Below are positions 21,258 through 29,596 of a stretch of DNA of 64,000 nt, one piece after another. Made by a program: the position numbers and the translations under genes. Location of the stretch: assembly GCA_027483945.1 (NCBI GenBank), contig JAIXTM010000002.1, positions 62,001-126,000 of the forward strand. The letters run 5' to 3'. The DNA is from Hyphomicrobiales bacterium. Its GTDB lineage: Bacteria; Pseudomonadota; Alphaproteobacteria; Rhizobiales; Beijerinckiaceae. The notes beneath the pieces are model-generated. The model had not been told where the DNA came from and did not search any database. It was given only the letters and a program-made list of their open reading frames with translations. Positions within the stretch are counted from its first letter, which is position 1. Each line of letters starts with the position of its first letter.

Positions 21258-21285
21258 AATTTAGGGAGAAAGCGGCTCCGGTCAA
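21258..21285 (-). promoter_or_regulatory. Predicted sigma-70 promoter of terC
   Basis: On the minus strand CTTGACC (-35, 21280-21285) and TAAATT (-10, 21258-21263) are separated by 16 bases. This places the transcript start near 21251 and gives a leader of about 90 bases before the terC ATG. It is one of the best promoter matches in the window. Confidence 0.65.
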
Positions 21286-21402
21286 GCCCCCGCCTCGCTG
21301 CGTCCGCTTCGTTAACGTGCCGTTGACTCCATTCCTCGAATGCGGCGGATCGCCCGGCCGCCTTCGCCTAGATTGCGCGCTTTCCGTCTTCGCGGAGGCA
21401 GC

Positions 21403-22176
21403 GTGGCGCATATCGGCGATATCGGCGGGACCGGCCGGGACCGGGACTGGCACCGGGACGGGCACGGACCCGCCCGCGCCGGCCTGTCCGTCAGCGGACG
21501 ACGGCTCGCCCGGGTGCTGATCATGGCCTTCGGCGCCCTGGCCGTCGCCGCCGCGATCCAGCGATTGATCCCCCCTGCGCCGCCCGCGCCGCCTGCCGGT
21601 CCGGTCGTCCTGCCGCCCTACTGGGCCACCGTGTCCCGGCCCGCGCCCGTCTTCGTGGTGCAGGGCCTGCCGGCCAACGCCCCCGTCGCTTATGGCGCGC
21701 GCTCCCATACGGCGAAGGCCGGCGAGGAGGACACGATCGTGCTGGGCGCCTTCGCCGCCGGCGAACACGCGCGTCTCGTCCTGGAGCGGCCGGGACCCGA
21801 GCCGCGCCGGCCTGCGGGCTTTACCATCGACATGGTCCGCCGCGCCGCCGAGGCCGGCATTTCCATTGGCCGGGCGGGTCAACCGGTACCGGTGGAGACC
21901 CGTTTCGGTATCGCCGAGGTTGCCCCGATGCAGTTGTCGCAGGGCACTGTCGTGCGCGGCTGCAGCGTCTTTCGCCTCTCGGCGCCGGACGAGATCCTGC
22001 GGATCGCCGGCTGGCTCTGCGCGGAGACGCCGACCGACGGGCCCGATCCGCGGCTGCGCTGCCTTATCGAGGCTTTGGCTCTGGCGGTGCCCCGGGGCGA
22101 TGCTGTCCTGGCCCGCCTCTTCGCCGCCACCGAGCGCCGGCGGGACCCCGCCTGCCGGAAGGCCCGCGCCGGCTGA
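21403..22176 (+). CDS. Hypothetical membrane-anchored protein
   Basis: A 257-residue protein of no family I recognise. An N-terminal ~35-residue Gly/Asp/Arg-rich stretch is followed by one membrane segment (LIMAFGALAVAAAI, about residues 40-56), a Pro/Ala hinge, and a soluble domain probably in the periplasm. Four cysteines in the C-terminal half (GCSVF, WLCAE, LRCLI, DPACR) could form two disulfides. I chose GTG 21403 because GGAGG lies four bases upstream; the frame is open back to 21340. It stands alone between terC and a small exported protein. Confidence 0.65.
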   Translation: MAHIGDIGGTGRDRDWHRDGHGPARAGLSVSGRRLARVLIMAFGALAVAAAIQRLIPPAPPAPPAGPVVLPPYWATVSRPAPVFVVQGLPANAPVAYGARSHTAKAGEEDTIVLGAFAAGEHARLVLERPGPEPRRPAGFTIDMVRRAAEAGISIGRAGQPVPVETRFGIAEVAPMQLSQGTVVRGCSVFRLSAPDEILRIAGWLCAETPTDGPDPRLRCLIEALALAVPRGDAVLARLFAATERRRDPACRKARAG

Positions 22177-22337
22177 TCCCCAAAAGCCACGCTCGGCGGG
22201 CAAAAGCGGAGCGGCCCCGGCCGCAGCCTTCCCGCCGGTTCACCGCTCCGTTACCGTTCCGTCAGAACATGGAGGCCGGTCCCGGCATTGGCTGGGAAAG
22301 ACCCGCGCGCCGCGCGGGTCGCCTCATCAGGAGAGAC

Positions 22338-22619
22338 ATGATGCGTGCCGCCCTCACCGCAGCCACCCTCGCTGCGGCCATTCTCGTCCCCGTGGTCGCG
22401 GAAGCCCAGCAGCGCCGTGGCGGGATGCCGGTCATCCGCGTCCAGCCGCGCTCCTATTTCGACGCCGGCAAGATCCCGGCGCCGGGCTCGCTGTCGCGCT
22501 ATTCGGAAGGCCCGACTTTCTACCATTCCCCGGTCTGGCAGCCGACGGGCGAACTGTTCGGCGAAGGCACGCTGCCGCCGCGCCTGGGCGCCGGCGCCAA
22601 TCCGTTCGGCCGTTTCTGA
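22338..22619 (+). CDS. Small exported hypothetical protein
   Basis: A 93-residue protein with a clear signal peptide (MMRAALTAATLAAAILVPVV, cleavage after AEA). The mature part of about 70 residues is rich in Pro, Gly and Arg and begins QQRRGGMPVIRVQPRSYF. AGGAG lies four bases before the ATG at 22338. No family is recognised. It is convergent with the DUF4174 gene, seven bases away. Confidence 0.65.
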   Translation: MMRAALTAATLAAAILVPVVAEAQQRRGGMPVIRVQPRSYFDAGKIPAPGSLSRYSEGPTFYHSPVWQPTGELFGEGTLPPRLGAGANPFGRF

Positions 22620-22625
22620 GACGGT

Positions 22626-23006
22626 CTAGCGGCGCATCTCCTGCTGCCGCATCGGCATGCCGTCGATCTCGCGGGTGATTGCCTGCGGATCGACCGGCTC
22701 GCGCCACCGCGCCTTCTCGCCGCCGTCCTTGCCGACGAGCACCACCGCGAAGCCGGGGCCGAAGCGCCGGCCGAGGGGGGTCTCCGGCGCGGCCTCGATC
22801 ACGACGACGTCCCGCTCCAGGAGCGCGGCCCTGGCTGCAGCCAGCAGGCCGGCCTGCGCCTTCGCGCGGGGATCGGATTCCGACGCCACGACGACGACGG
22901 GACGCGCCCGCCAGCGATAGGCGTCGAGCGCGTCGGCGGCTGCCGCTTCGGCGCCGTGGACGAAGAGGGTCATGGAAAGCCCCAGCATGACGGCATGTCG
23001 GACCAT
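22626..23006 (-). CDS. DUF4174 domain-containing exported protein
   Basis: A 126-residue protein with a signal peptide (about residues 1-22) and a thioredoxin-like DUF4174 domain. Diagnostic segments are LDAYRWRARPVVVVA near residue 28, RDVVVIEAAPE near 65, VVLVGKDGGEKARW near 88 and the C-terminal IDGMPMRQQEMRR. The domain lacks a redox CxxC. Function is unknown. It lies 26 bases downstream of leuB on the same strand and may be co-transcribed with it. Confidence 0.82.
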   Translation of the reverse strand: MVRHAVMLGLSMTLFVHGAEAAAADALDAYRWRARPVVVVASESDPRAKAQAGLLAAARAALLERDVVVIEAAPETPLGRRFGPGFAVVLVGKDGGEKARWREPVDPQAITREIDGMPMRQQEMRR

Positions 23007-23032
23007 GCCGGTCAGCTAGGGCGCGCCGCGGC

Positions 23033-24139
23033 TCAGGCCAGCTTCTTCAGCTCACCGATAATCGCATCGCCCATGTCCGTCGTAGAAACGGCATTGGCGC
23101 CCTTCGCCGCGATATCGCGGGTACGCAGGCCCGAGGCCAGGACGTTGGCGATCGCGGTGTCGAGCATGTCGGCGGCCTCGCCGAGGCCGAACGAATAGCG
23201 CAGCGCCATGCCGGCCGAGCCGATCATCGCGATGGGATTGGCGAGCCCCTTGCCGGCGATATCCGGCGCCGAACCGTGCACCGGCTCGTAGAGCGCCTTG
23301 CGCTTGCCTGTCTTGGGATCCTGTGCGCCGAGCGAGGCGGAGGGCAGCATGCCAAGCGAGCCGGTGAGCATCGCCGCGATGTCGGAGAGGATGTCGCCGA
23401 ACAGGTTGTCGGTGACGAGCACGTCGTACTGCTTGGGCCAGCGCACGAGCTGCATGGCGCAATTGTCGGCCAGCACGTGCTCCAGCTCGACCCCCGGGTA
23501 GTCCCTGCCCACCGCGGTGACGACCTCGCGCCAGAGCACGCCCGTACGCATGACGTTCATCTTCTCGGCGGACGAAACCTTGCTGCGCCGGGTCTTGGCG
23601 AGATCGAAGGCGACGCGGGCGATCCGATCGATCTCCCCCGTGGTGTAGAGCTGGGTGTCGACGGCGCGCTTCTGGCCGTTTTCCAGCGTCACGATCTCCT
23701 TCGGCTCGCCGAAATAGACGCCGCCGGTGAGCTCGCGCACGATGACGATGTCGAGGCCTTCCACCACCTCGCGCTTCAACGACGAGGCGTCGGCCAGCGC
23801 CGGATAGCAGATCGCAGGGCGGATATTGGCGAAGAGGCCGAGATCCTTGCGCAGGCGCAGCAGCCCCGCCTCGGGGCGCACGTCGTAGGGCACCTTGTCC
23901 CATTTGGGCCCGCCGACCGCGCCGAACAGGACTGCGTCGGCGGCCTGCGCCCGGCCCATGGCCGCGTCGGTGATGGCGACGCCGTGCGCGTCGTAGGCCG
24001 ATCCGCCCACGAGGTCGCGCTCGGTCTCGAACCGCGCGATCCCGGCCTGCTGGAAGAAGCCGAGGACCTTCTCGACCTCCGTCATGACCTCGGGGCCGAT
24101 GCCGTCGCCGGGCAGGAGCAGGATGTTGAAGGAAGCCAT
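23033..24139 (-). CDS. leuB: 3-isopropylmalate dehydrogenase
   Basis: LeuB oxidatively decarboxylates 3-isopropylmalate in leucine synthesis using NAD. The 368-residue protein opens with [14 protein letters not shown] and carries the [11 protein letters not shown] loop near residue 138, the [20 protein letters not shown] segment near 245 and [11 protein letters not shown] near 280. All are typical of LeuB rather than isocitrate dehydrogenase. The other leu genes are not here. DUF4174 follows and ridA precedes on the same strand. Confidence 0.97.
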   Translation of the reverse strand: MASFNILLLPGDGIGPEVMTEVEKVLGFFQQAGIARFETERDLVGGSAYDAHGVAITDAAMGRAQAADAVLFGAVGGPKWDKVPYDVRPEAGLLRLRKDLGLFANIRPAICYPALADASSLKREVVEGLDIVIVRELTGGVYFGEPKEIVTLENGQKRAVDTQLYTTGEIDRIARVAFDLAKTRRSKVSSAEKMNVMRTGVLWREVVTAVGRDYPGVELEHVLADNCAMQLVRWPKQYDVLVTDNLFGDILSDIAAMLTGSLGMLPSASLGAQDPKTGKRKALYEPVHGSAPDIAGKGLANPIAMIGSAGMALRYSFGLGEAADMLDTAIANVLASGLRTRDIAAKGANAVSTTDMGDAIIGELKKLA

Positions 24140-24202
24140 GGGGAAGCGCGCCTCGCCTTGAATGTCGTTGCGCGGGCTTGCTAGCGCCTTGGACCCTGCC
24201 GT

Positions 24203-24592
24203 TCAAGCGGCGGAGCGGCGGGCCGTCACCTCGATCTCGACCTTCATCTCCGGCTTGAGCAGGCCGGCGACGACATAAATGCCGGCCGCCGGCCGGATCT
24301 CCGCAAGGACCTCTCCCTGGACGGCGAGGACCGGTTCGCAGAAGGCGCCGTCGGTGACGAAGGTCTGGACCCGGACGATGTCGGCGAGGGACGCACCGGC
24401 CTCGGCCAGCACCGCGTCCACCGTTCGCCAGATCGCCCGCGCCTGGAGGGCGGCGTCGTCCGGCATCGTCATGGTCGCGTAATCGTAGCCGGTCGTTCCG
24501 GAGATGAAGATAAGGTCTCCGTCCGCCACGGCGCGGGAATAGCCGTAGGCGCGCTCGAACGGCGAGCCGGACGAGACGAGCCGCCGGCTCAC
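24203..24592 (-). CDS. RidA family protein (YjgF/YER057c/UK114)
   Basis: A 129-residue RidA-like protein: AVADGDLIFISGTTGYD near residue 23, IWRTVDAVLAEAGASLADIVRVQTFVTD near 54 (abridged), then VKIEIEVTA-like VEIEVTARR at the end. RidA enzymes hydrolyse reactive enamine/imine intermediates. This one belongs to a subgroup without the catalytic C-terminal Arg in its usual context, so the activity is uncertain. Its ATG overlaps the mltB-like stop (ATGA at 24589-24592), so the two are coupled. Confidence 0.85.
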   Translation of the reverse strand: MSRRLVSSGSPFERAYGYSRAVADGDLIFISGTTGYDYATMTMPDDAALQARAIWRTVDAVLAEAGASLADIVRVQTFVTDGAFCEPVLAVQGEVLAEIRPAAGIYVVAGLLKPEMKVEIEVTARRSAA

Positions 24593-25806
24593 CCGCGGCC
24601 CTTCAGCGCCGCGTAGACCTTGTAGCCGGCGCGGCCGGTCTGGGGCAGGCCGAGCCGGGCCTCCACATCCTTGATCGCGGCCCGGGTCATCGCTCCGATG
24701 GCGCCGTCCGGCTTGCCGACGTCGTAGCCCCGCGCGATGAGCAGCTCCTGCAATTCGCGGCGCTGGGCGCGCGACAGGCCGGGATCGTCGGTCGGCCAGG
24801 GCGTGCGGATGCCCGGGCGGCCCTTCAGCCGGTCGGACAGGAGCGAGATGGCGAGCGCATAGCTGTCGGCGCCGTTATAGGAATAGGCGGCGTCGTAGTT
24901 CTTGAACACGAGGAAGGCCGGTCCGTTGCGGCCGGCGGGCATGAGCAGGCCGGCATTGCCGGAGCCCGTCAGGGCCCCGCCGTCGAGCCGCGCGACGCCA
25001 CGCGACGACCAGCTCGATAAAGGCTGCTTCGGATTGCGCCCCGTCGGGCCGGAATAGCCCTCCGGCACGCGCACCTCGTAGCCCCAGGCGGCGCCGCTGA
25101 CCCAGCCGGCGCGCTTGAGGTAATTGGCGGTGGAGTGCAGCGCGTCGGGAATGGAATCGACGAGGTCCCGCCGCCCGTCGCCGTCACCGTCCACGGCAAG
25201 CCGCAGATAGGTGGACGGCATGAACTGCGTGTGCCCGAAGGCGCCGGCCCAGGAGCCCATCAGTTTCTCGGGTCGCAGATCGCCCCGGTCAACGATCTTG
25301 AGCGTCGAGATCAGCTCGCCGCGGAAATAGTCCCGACGGCGCGGCGCCTGGCAGGCGACGGTGGCCAGCGCCTGCGGCAGGGCCCAGCGGCCGGAAACCT
25401 GCCCGAAATCCGATTCGACGCCCCAGACCGCGACCACCGTGTGGCGATCGACCCCGTAGAGCCGCTCGGCCTCGGCCAGCGTCGCCGCATGGCGGCGCAG
25501 CAGCTCGCGCCCCTGCGCCACCTTCTCCTCGTCGACCAGCGTCGCCAGGTAGTCCCAGATCGGCGTCTTGAACTCCGGCTGGTTGTCCATGAGCTCGAGC
25601 ACTTTGGGCTCGGGCTGAACATTGCCCAGCATGCGGTCCGCCGTGGCGGGGGACACGCCTTGCGAGACGGCCTGGGAGCGGATTTGGGCGACGCAGGACC
25701 GGAAATCCTGAGCCAGGGCGGATTGGACGGAGCCGGCGAGCGCAAGGCCGGCGGCGAGGCCGGCAAGGACCGGCAGGGCGGAGCGGCGCTGAATCATGGC
25801 GCCCAT
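24589..25806 (-). CDS. Lytic murein transglycosylase, MltB family, with peptidoglycan-binding domain
   Basis: The 405-residue periplasmic enzyme cleaves peptidoglycan glycan strands to 1,6-anhydro ends. The signal peptide runs to about residue 33 (SALAQ). The MltB catalytic domain (about 36-330) contains the catalytic Glu131 in VWGVESDFG, FGHTQFMPSTYL and DGRRDLVDSIPDALHSTANYL, named here by their first residues. A PG_binding_1 repeat (LQELLIARGYDVGKPDGAIG) ends the protein. No lipobox is visible, so it is probably soluble. It is translated with the downstream ridA-like gene. Confidence 0.93.
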   Translation of the reverse strand: MGAMIQRRSALPVLAGLAAGLALAGSVQSALAQDFRSCVAQIRSQAVSQGVSPATADRMLGNVQPEPKVLELMDNQPEFKTPIWDYLATLVDEEKVAQGRELLRRHAATLAEAERLYGVDRHTVVAVWGVESDFGQVSGRWALPQALATVACQAPRRRDYFRGELISTLKIVDRGDLRPEKLMGSWAGAFGHTQFMPSTYLRLAVDGDGDGRRDLVDSIPDALHSTANYLKRAGWVSGAAWGYEVRVPEGYSGPTGRNPKQPLSSWSSRGVARLDGGALTGSGNAGLLMPAGRNGPAFLVFKNYDAAYSYNGADSYALAISLLSDRLKGRPGIRTPWPTDDPGLSRAQRRELQELLIARGYDVGKPDGAIGAMTRAAIKDVEARLGLPQTGRAGYKVYAALKGRG

Positions 25807-25851
25807 TCTAGCGCAAGGCGTGAACGGAGCGTTAACCCTGACGCCGCGGCG

Positions 25852-26646
25852 TCAATCTGCCACGAGCGCGCGCATCGCGGCGGCCGTCTCGCGGTTCGCC
25901 GGGAAGAAGGTCTCGATCGTCAGTTCCGCCAGCGTCACGTCCACCGCCGTGCCGAATACGGTGGTGGTGCTGATGAAATCGAGCGTCCCGCCCGGCACCT
26001 CGAGCCGGAAGGGGACCGCGATGGCGGGACCCGTCTCCTCGCGTCGCGGGCTGGCGCGAGGCGGCAGCGGCAAGGCCCTGATCTCGTCATGGAGGCGGGA
26101 AAGCCCGGCATCGCCGCTGGCATCCACCTGCTGGGCGAGACGCGCCAGGACATGGGCGCGCCACGCCCCAAAATTCGCGATGCGGGAGCCGAGACCCCGC
26201 GGGTCGAGGCTCAGCTTGAGGACGTTGACCGGCGGCGCCAGCAAGGCCGGGTCGACGTCCCGGAGCAGGACGGACACCGCCCTGTTGGCGACGACGAGGT
26301 TCCAGTGCCGGTCCACCCCCAGGGCGGGGTGCGGATCGTGGGCCTGCACGATGGCTTCCACCGCCTCCCGGGCCGCCGCCAGGTCGGGATGGTCGAAGCC
26401 GCGCTCGCGGTAAGCGGGAGCGAAGCCCGCCGCGGTGAGGAGGACGTTCCGCTCCCGCAGCGGCACCGAGAGATGCTCCGCCAGGAGCAGGACCATGTCC
26501 CGGCTCGGCCGCGAGCGTCCCGATTCCAGGAACGACAGGTGCCGCTGGGATATCCCCGCCTCCAGTGCGAGAGCGAGCTGCGAGCGGCGGCGCTGGCGCC
26601 GCCAAGTCTGGATAAGGCCGCCGAAGGCCGGTTCGGTCTGGGTCAT
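25852..26646 (-). CDS. XRE-family transcriptional regulator with MmyB-like ligand-binding domain
   Basis: A 264-residue protein with an N-terminal helix-turn-helix of the Xre type (about residues 8-62: RSQLALALEAGISQRHLSFLE, then RSRPSRDMVLLLAEHL). A C-terminal MmyB-like domain follows, with the VDRHWNLVVANRA segment near residue 109, the PAS-related ligand-binding unit of this family. It probably represses or activates neighbouring genes in response to a small ligand. It is divergent from the 26785-27177 membrane gene, a natural regulatory target. The spacer is 138 bases. Confidence 0.88.
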   Translation of the reverse strand: MTQTEPAFGGLIQTWRRQRRRSQLALALEAGISQRHLSFLESGRSRPSRDMVLLLAEHLSVPLRERNVLLTAAGFAPAYRERGFDHPDLAAAREAVEAIVQAHDPHPALGVDRHWNLVVANRAVSVLLRDVDPALLAPPVNVLKLSLDPRGLGSRIANFGAWRAHVLARLAQQVDASGDAGLSRLHDEIRALPLPPRASPRREETGPAIAVPFRLEVPGGTLDFISTTTVFGTAVDVTLAELTIETFFPANRETAAAMRALVAD

Positions 26647-26784
26647 GGCAGGACGATAGGCGCCCCGGACCGGTGCCGCCATGACCTTGGAGGTAATCGA
26701 CCCGATCCATGGGCCACGCCACGCTGCTGACATCGGCCCAGCCGGCACCGCGCCGGACAGCGGGCCGGAACGATGGAGCCGATC

Positions 26785-27177
26785 ATGAGACAGATCTCCC
26801 TGCGCACCCTTCTCGCCCTCGACGCCGTAACGTGCCTCGCCATGGGCACGGGCCTTATCGCCCTGACGGCACCCATCGCCGGCTGGACCGGATTGCCGGC
26901 TCAGCTCATCGCCGGCGCCGGCTGGCTGCTCCTGCCCTGCGCGGCGCTGATGGCGGCTATGGCCCTGCGCCCGCATCCGGCCGGCATCGCCCTTATCGTC
27001 GCCGGCAATGTGGGATGGGTCGCTGCGAGCCTTGCGGTCGCAGCCCTGTCCGGGGCGAACGGACTCGGTGTCATCCTGGTCCTTGCCCAGGCGCTCGCCG
27101 TCGCCGGGATCGCCTATGCCGAACGCGCCGCCTGGAAGGCGGCCGGGCCGGCCGCGACCGGCGACGCCGTCCGGTGA
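26785..27177 (+). CDS. Small four-helix membrane protein, possible XRE target
   Basis: A 130-residue, very hydrophobic protein with four predicted membrane helices (about residues 7-30, 38-60, 67-92 and 94-115) and a short charged tail. I chose ATG 26785 because GGAG lies six bases before it; ATG 26773 is an alternative that adds four residues. No named family is certain. It is divergently transcribed from the XRE/MmyB-like regulator, the usual arrangement for a regulator and its target. Confidence 0.7.
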   Translation: MRQISLRTLLALDAVTCLAMGTGLIALTAPIAGWTGLPAQLIAGAGWLLLPCAALMAAMALRPHPAGIALIVAGNVGWVAASLAVAALSGANGLGVILVLAQALAVAGIAYAERAAWKAAGPAATGDAVR

Positions 27178-27253
27178 CCATGGCGGCGGCCCGCGGAACA
27201 GGCCTGCCCGGAGCGGCTTTCGCAAGAGGGGCGCTAGACTCGGGAGCCCGCCG

Positions 27254-27771
27254 ATGCCGTGGGACACGATCCTGGCCTGGTCCATCGCGATCTTCGGCCG
27301 CGACGACGCGGTCGACACCGCTCAGCTCGTCGCGCGCGCCTGCCTGATCTTCGTCTACGGGCTCGTGCTCGTGAGACTGGCGGGCAGGCGCGTCTTCGGG
27401 CGCTGGAGCGCCCTGGACATCATCGTCTCCATCGTGGTCGGCTCCAATCTCAGCCGGGCGCTAACGGGAAACGCGCCGCTTCTCGGGACCTGGCCGCGAC
27501 CACGCTGCTTCTGGTGCTCCACTGGATCCTGGCACACGCGGCGGCCCGGTGGTCCTTTGTCTCCCGGGTGGTCGAAGGTCGTTCCCTGATCCTCGGGCGG
27601 GACGGGAGCCTAGATCGCGCCGCTCTGCGCCGCCACGGCATCTCGGCGACAGACATTCACGAAGCCTTGCGGGCCCAGGGTCTCGATGATGCGGGCGATA
27701 CTGCGCGAATCCTTCTGGAGCCGAGCGGAAAGATTTCGGTCCTGAAGCGCGGCGCGGGGCGGCCGGGCTAA
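27254..27771 (+). pseudogene. DUF421 (YetF/YcaP-like) membrane protein gene with frameshift
   Basis: The first frame (ATG 27254, GGGAG upstream) encodes three membrane segments and ends with the family block LDIIVSIVVGSNLSRALTG at about residues 54-72. The homology then jumps by one base at about 27488-27490: the family continues in the next frame as LAATTLLLVLHWILAH, through the GRDGSLDRAALRRHGIS domain, to the TAA at 27769-27771. A single C missing from GGGACCCTGGCC would explain it. Restored, the protein would be about 172 residues, normal for a short DUF421 member. It may be a true pseudogene or a sequencing error in a C-run. Confidence 0.75.
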
Positions 27772-28121
27772 CCGCCGGAATTGGACGGCCCTTCATGTCG
27801 GCGCCACGGCCAACGGCCTTCGATCTCCACCTCCAGCGAGAAGCTGAGGAAGGTCCGGATCAGGACGATGCCGGCAAGGACCGCAAGGCTCTGGAGTGTC
27901 GGCTCGATGGCGACCGTGTTGATGATGTCCGCCGCCACGAGGAATTCAAGCCCGAGCAGGATCGCTTGGCCGAGGTCGGATCGAAACGTGGCGATCACCG
28001 TCCGTTGCGGCTGGCGGGTCAGCGCCCACAAGGCCCGGCACAGCGACGCGAAGGCGCCGATGACGATGATGGCGATGCCCGCGACCTCGACGATGCGGGT
28101 GATCAGATGAATCCAGGCCAT
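27768..28121 (-). CDS. DUF1622 domain-containing membrane protein
   Basis: A 117-residue protein of the DUF1622 family with three hydrophobic segments (about residues 6-29, 50-72 and 76-93). It has the family's FRSDLGQAILLGLEFLVAADIINTV core, described here as the segment from residue ~46. The RTVIATFR and RTFLSFSLEVEIEG stretches flank it. Function is unknown. It converges with the DUF421 gene with a 4-base overlap of the stop codons. Confidence 0.85.
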   Translation of the reverse strand: MAWIHLITRIVEVAGIAIIVIGAFASLCRALWALTRQPQRTVIATFRSDLGQAILLGLEFLVAADIINTVAIEPTLQSLAVLAGIVLIRTFLSFSLEVEIEGRWPWRRHEGPSNSGG

Positions 28122-28201
28122 GATGCGCCTCCCGAAGGCGCAACGGATGGCTCGGGCATGGCGTTCCGCCGCAGCCGCGATCCTTCAGGGATCGGGCTTG
28201 T

Positions 28202-28735
28202 TCAGCCTTGGGCCTTCGCCCGCTCGATGGCCTCGACGATGAGCCGCTGGGCTTCCCTGTGGTCGCCCCAGCCGGTCAACTTGACCCACTTGCCGGGCTC
28301 CAGGTCCTTGTAGTGCTCGAAGAAGTGCTGGATCTGGTCGAGCGTGATCTGGGGCAACTGGGTGTAGTCGGTCACGTTCTCGTAGCGCTTGGTCAGCTTC
28401 GGCACCGGCACGGCGATGATCTTCTCGTCGCCGCCCGCCTCGTCCTGCATCTTCATCACGCCGATGGGCCTGACCGCGATCACCGCACCCGGGATGATCG
28501 GCCGCGTGTTGGCGACGAGCACGTCGCACGGGTCGCCGTCCTCCGAGAGCGTGTGCGGGATGAAGCCGTAATTCCCGGGATAGCGCATCGGCGTATAGAG
28601 GAACCGGTCGACAACCAGGGTACCGGCCTCCTTGTCCATCTCGTACTTGATCGGCTCGCCGCCGATCGGCACCTCGATGACCACGTTGACCTCGTGGGGC
28701 GGATTCTTGCCGATGGAGATGGCATCGAGACGCAT
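28202..28735 (-). CDS. ppa: Inorganic pyrophosphatase (family I)
   Basis: It hydrolyses pyrophosphate to two phosphates, which drives biosynthetic reactions. The 177-residue enzyme has the metal-binding signature DGDPCDVLV at residues 66-74, preceded by [30 protein letters not shown] is also typical. The ATG at 28735 follows AAGGAG by six bases; the open frame runs much further upstream but that part is out of family. It is divergent from the tyrosine phosphatase gene. Confidence 0.97.
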   Translation of the reverse strand: MRLDAISIGKNPPHEVNVVIEVPIGGEPIKYEMDKEAGTLVVDRFLYTPMRYPGNYGFIPHTLSEDGDPCDVLVANTRPIIPGAVIAVRPIGVMKMQDEAGGDEKIIAVPVPKLTKRYENVTDYTQLPQITLDQIQHFFEHYKDLEPGKWVKLTGWGDHREAQRLIVEAIERAKAQG

Positions 28736-28867
28736 GGATCGCTCCTTGGCCGCGTGAGGGGCCGGCGGCGCCCTGTCTAGCCATGGTGCGTTGCAGCGGC
28801 AAGCGCCGCGAAGGTCGGTCGACCGCCGCTTCCTTGCCCGCGGGCGGCACTGCTGGTAGCAGGCGGC

Positions 28868-29593
28868 GTGCTCAAGCGCTTCCTGAAGCCCGAAACCCGA
28901 TATGCCCGCCGCATGGCGCGCATCGCCCGCTGGGACCGGCCTCTCGCCGGTCCGGGCGACCGCGCGCGCGCCTGGGCGAACATGGTCCTGTCCGACCATG
29001 GCGTGTTCCGCCTCGCCTATCTCAACCTGCACGCCGTCGGCGACCGGTTCTGGCGCGCCGCCCAGCCCGCGCCGCACCAGATCGCCCGGCTCGCCCGCAA
29101 GGCCGGCATCCGCACCGTGGTGACCCTGCGCGGCGGCCGCGAGTTCGGCGCCTGGCCGCTGGAGAAGGAAGCCTGCGAGCGCGCCGGCCTGAAGCTCGAG
29201 GAATTCGTGCTGCGCTCCCGCGCCGCGCCCGAAAAGGAGACGCTGCTCTCGCTGCCGGACTTCTTCGGCCGCATCGCCTATCCCGTCCTGGTCCACTGCA
29301 AGTCCGGCGCCGATCGGGCGGGCTTCATGGCCGCGCTCTACGTGCTGGTCGTCGAGAAGGGCACGGCCGCACAGGCGCTGGACCAGCTCCACTGGCGCTT
29401 CGGCCATTTCCGCTTCGCCAAGACCGGCATCCTCGATGCCTTCCTGGAGCGCTACCGGGACGAGGGCGAGGCGAAGGGTATTGCCTTCATTGACTGGGTC
29501 CGCGACATCTATGACCCTGAGGCTCTGGAGCGCGATTTCCGCCCCAGCTTCTGGTCGACGCTGCTGGCGGACCGCCTGCTCAAGCGCGAATAG
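28868..29593 (+). CDS. Tyrosine/dual-specificity phosphatase family protein
   Basis: A 241-residue cytoplasmic protein with the Cys-phosphatase signature [10 protein letters not shown] at residues 143-152 (nucleophile Cys144, Arg150). The N-terminal [22 protein letters not shown] segment and the TLRGGREF loop match the bacterial dual-specificity phosphatase group. Substrates could be phosphotyrosine proteins or phosphoinositide/sugar phosphates. The start is GTG 28868; no other start keeps the domain better. It faces the MsbA-like gene tail to tail. Confidence 0.82.
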   Translation: MLKRFLKPETRYARRMARIARWDRPLAGPGDRARAWANMVLSDHGVFRLAYLNLHAVGDRFWRAAQPAPHQIARLARKAGIRTVVTLRGGREFGAWPLEKEACERAGLKLEEFVLRSRAAPEKETLLSLPDFFGRIAYPVLVHCKSGADRAGFMAALYVLVVEKGTAAQALDQLHWRFGHFRFAKTGILDAFLERYRDEGEAKGIAFIDWVRDIYDPEALERDFRPSFWSTLLADRLLKRE

Positions 29594-29596
29594 ACG

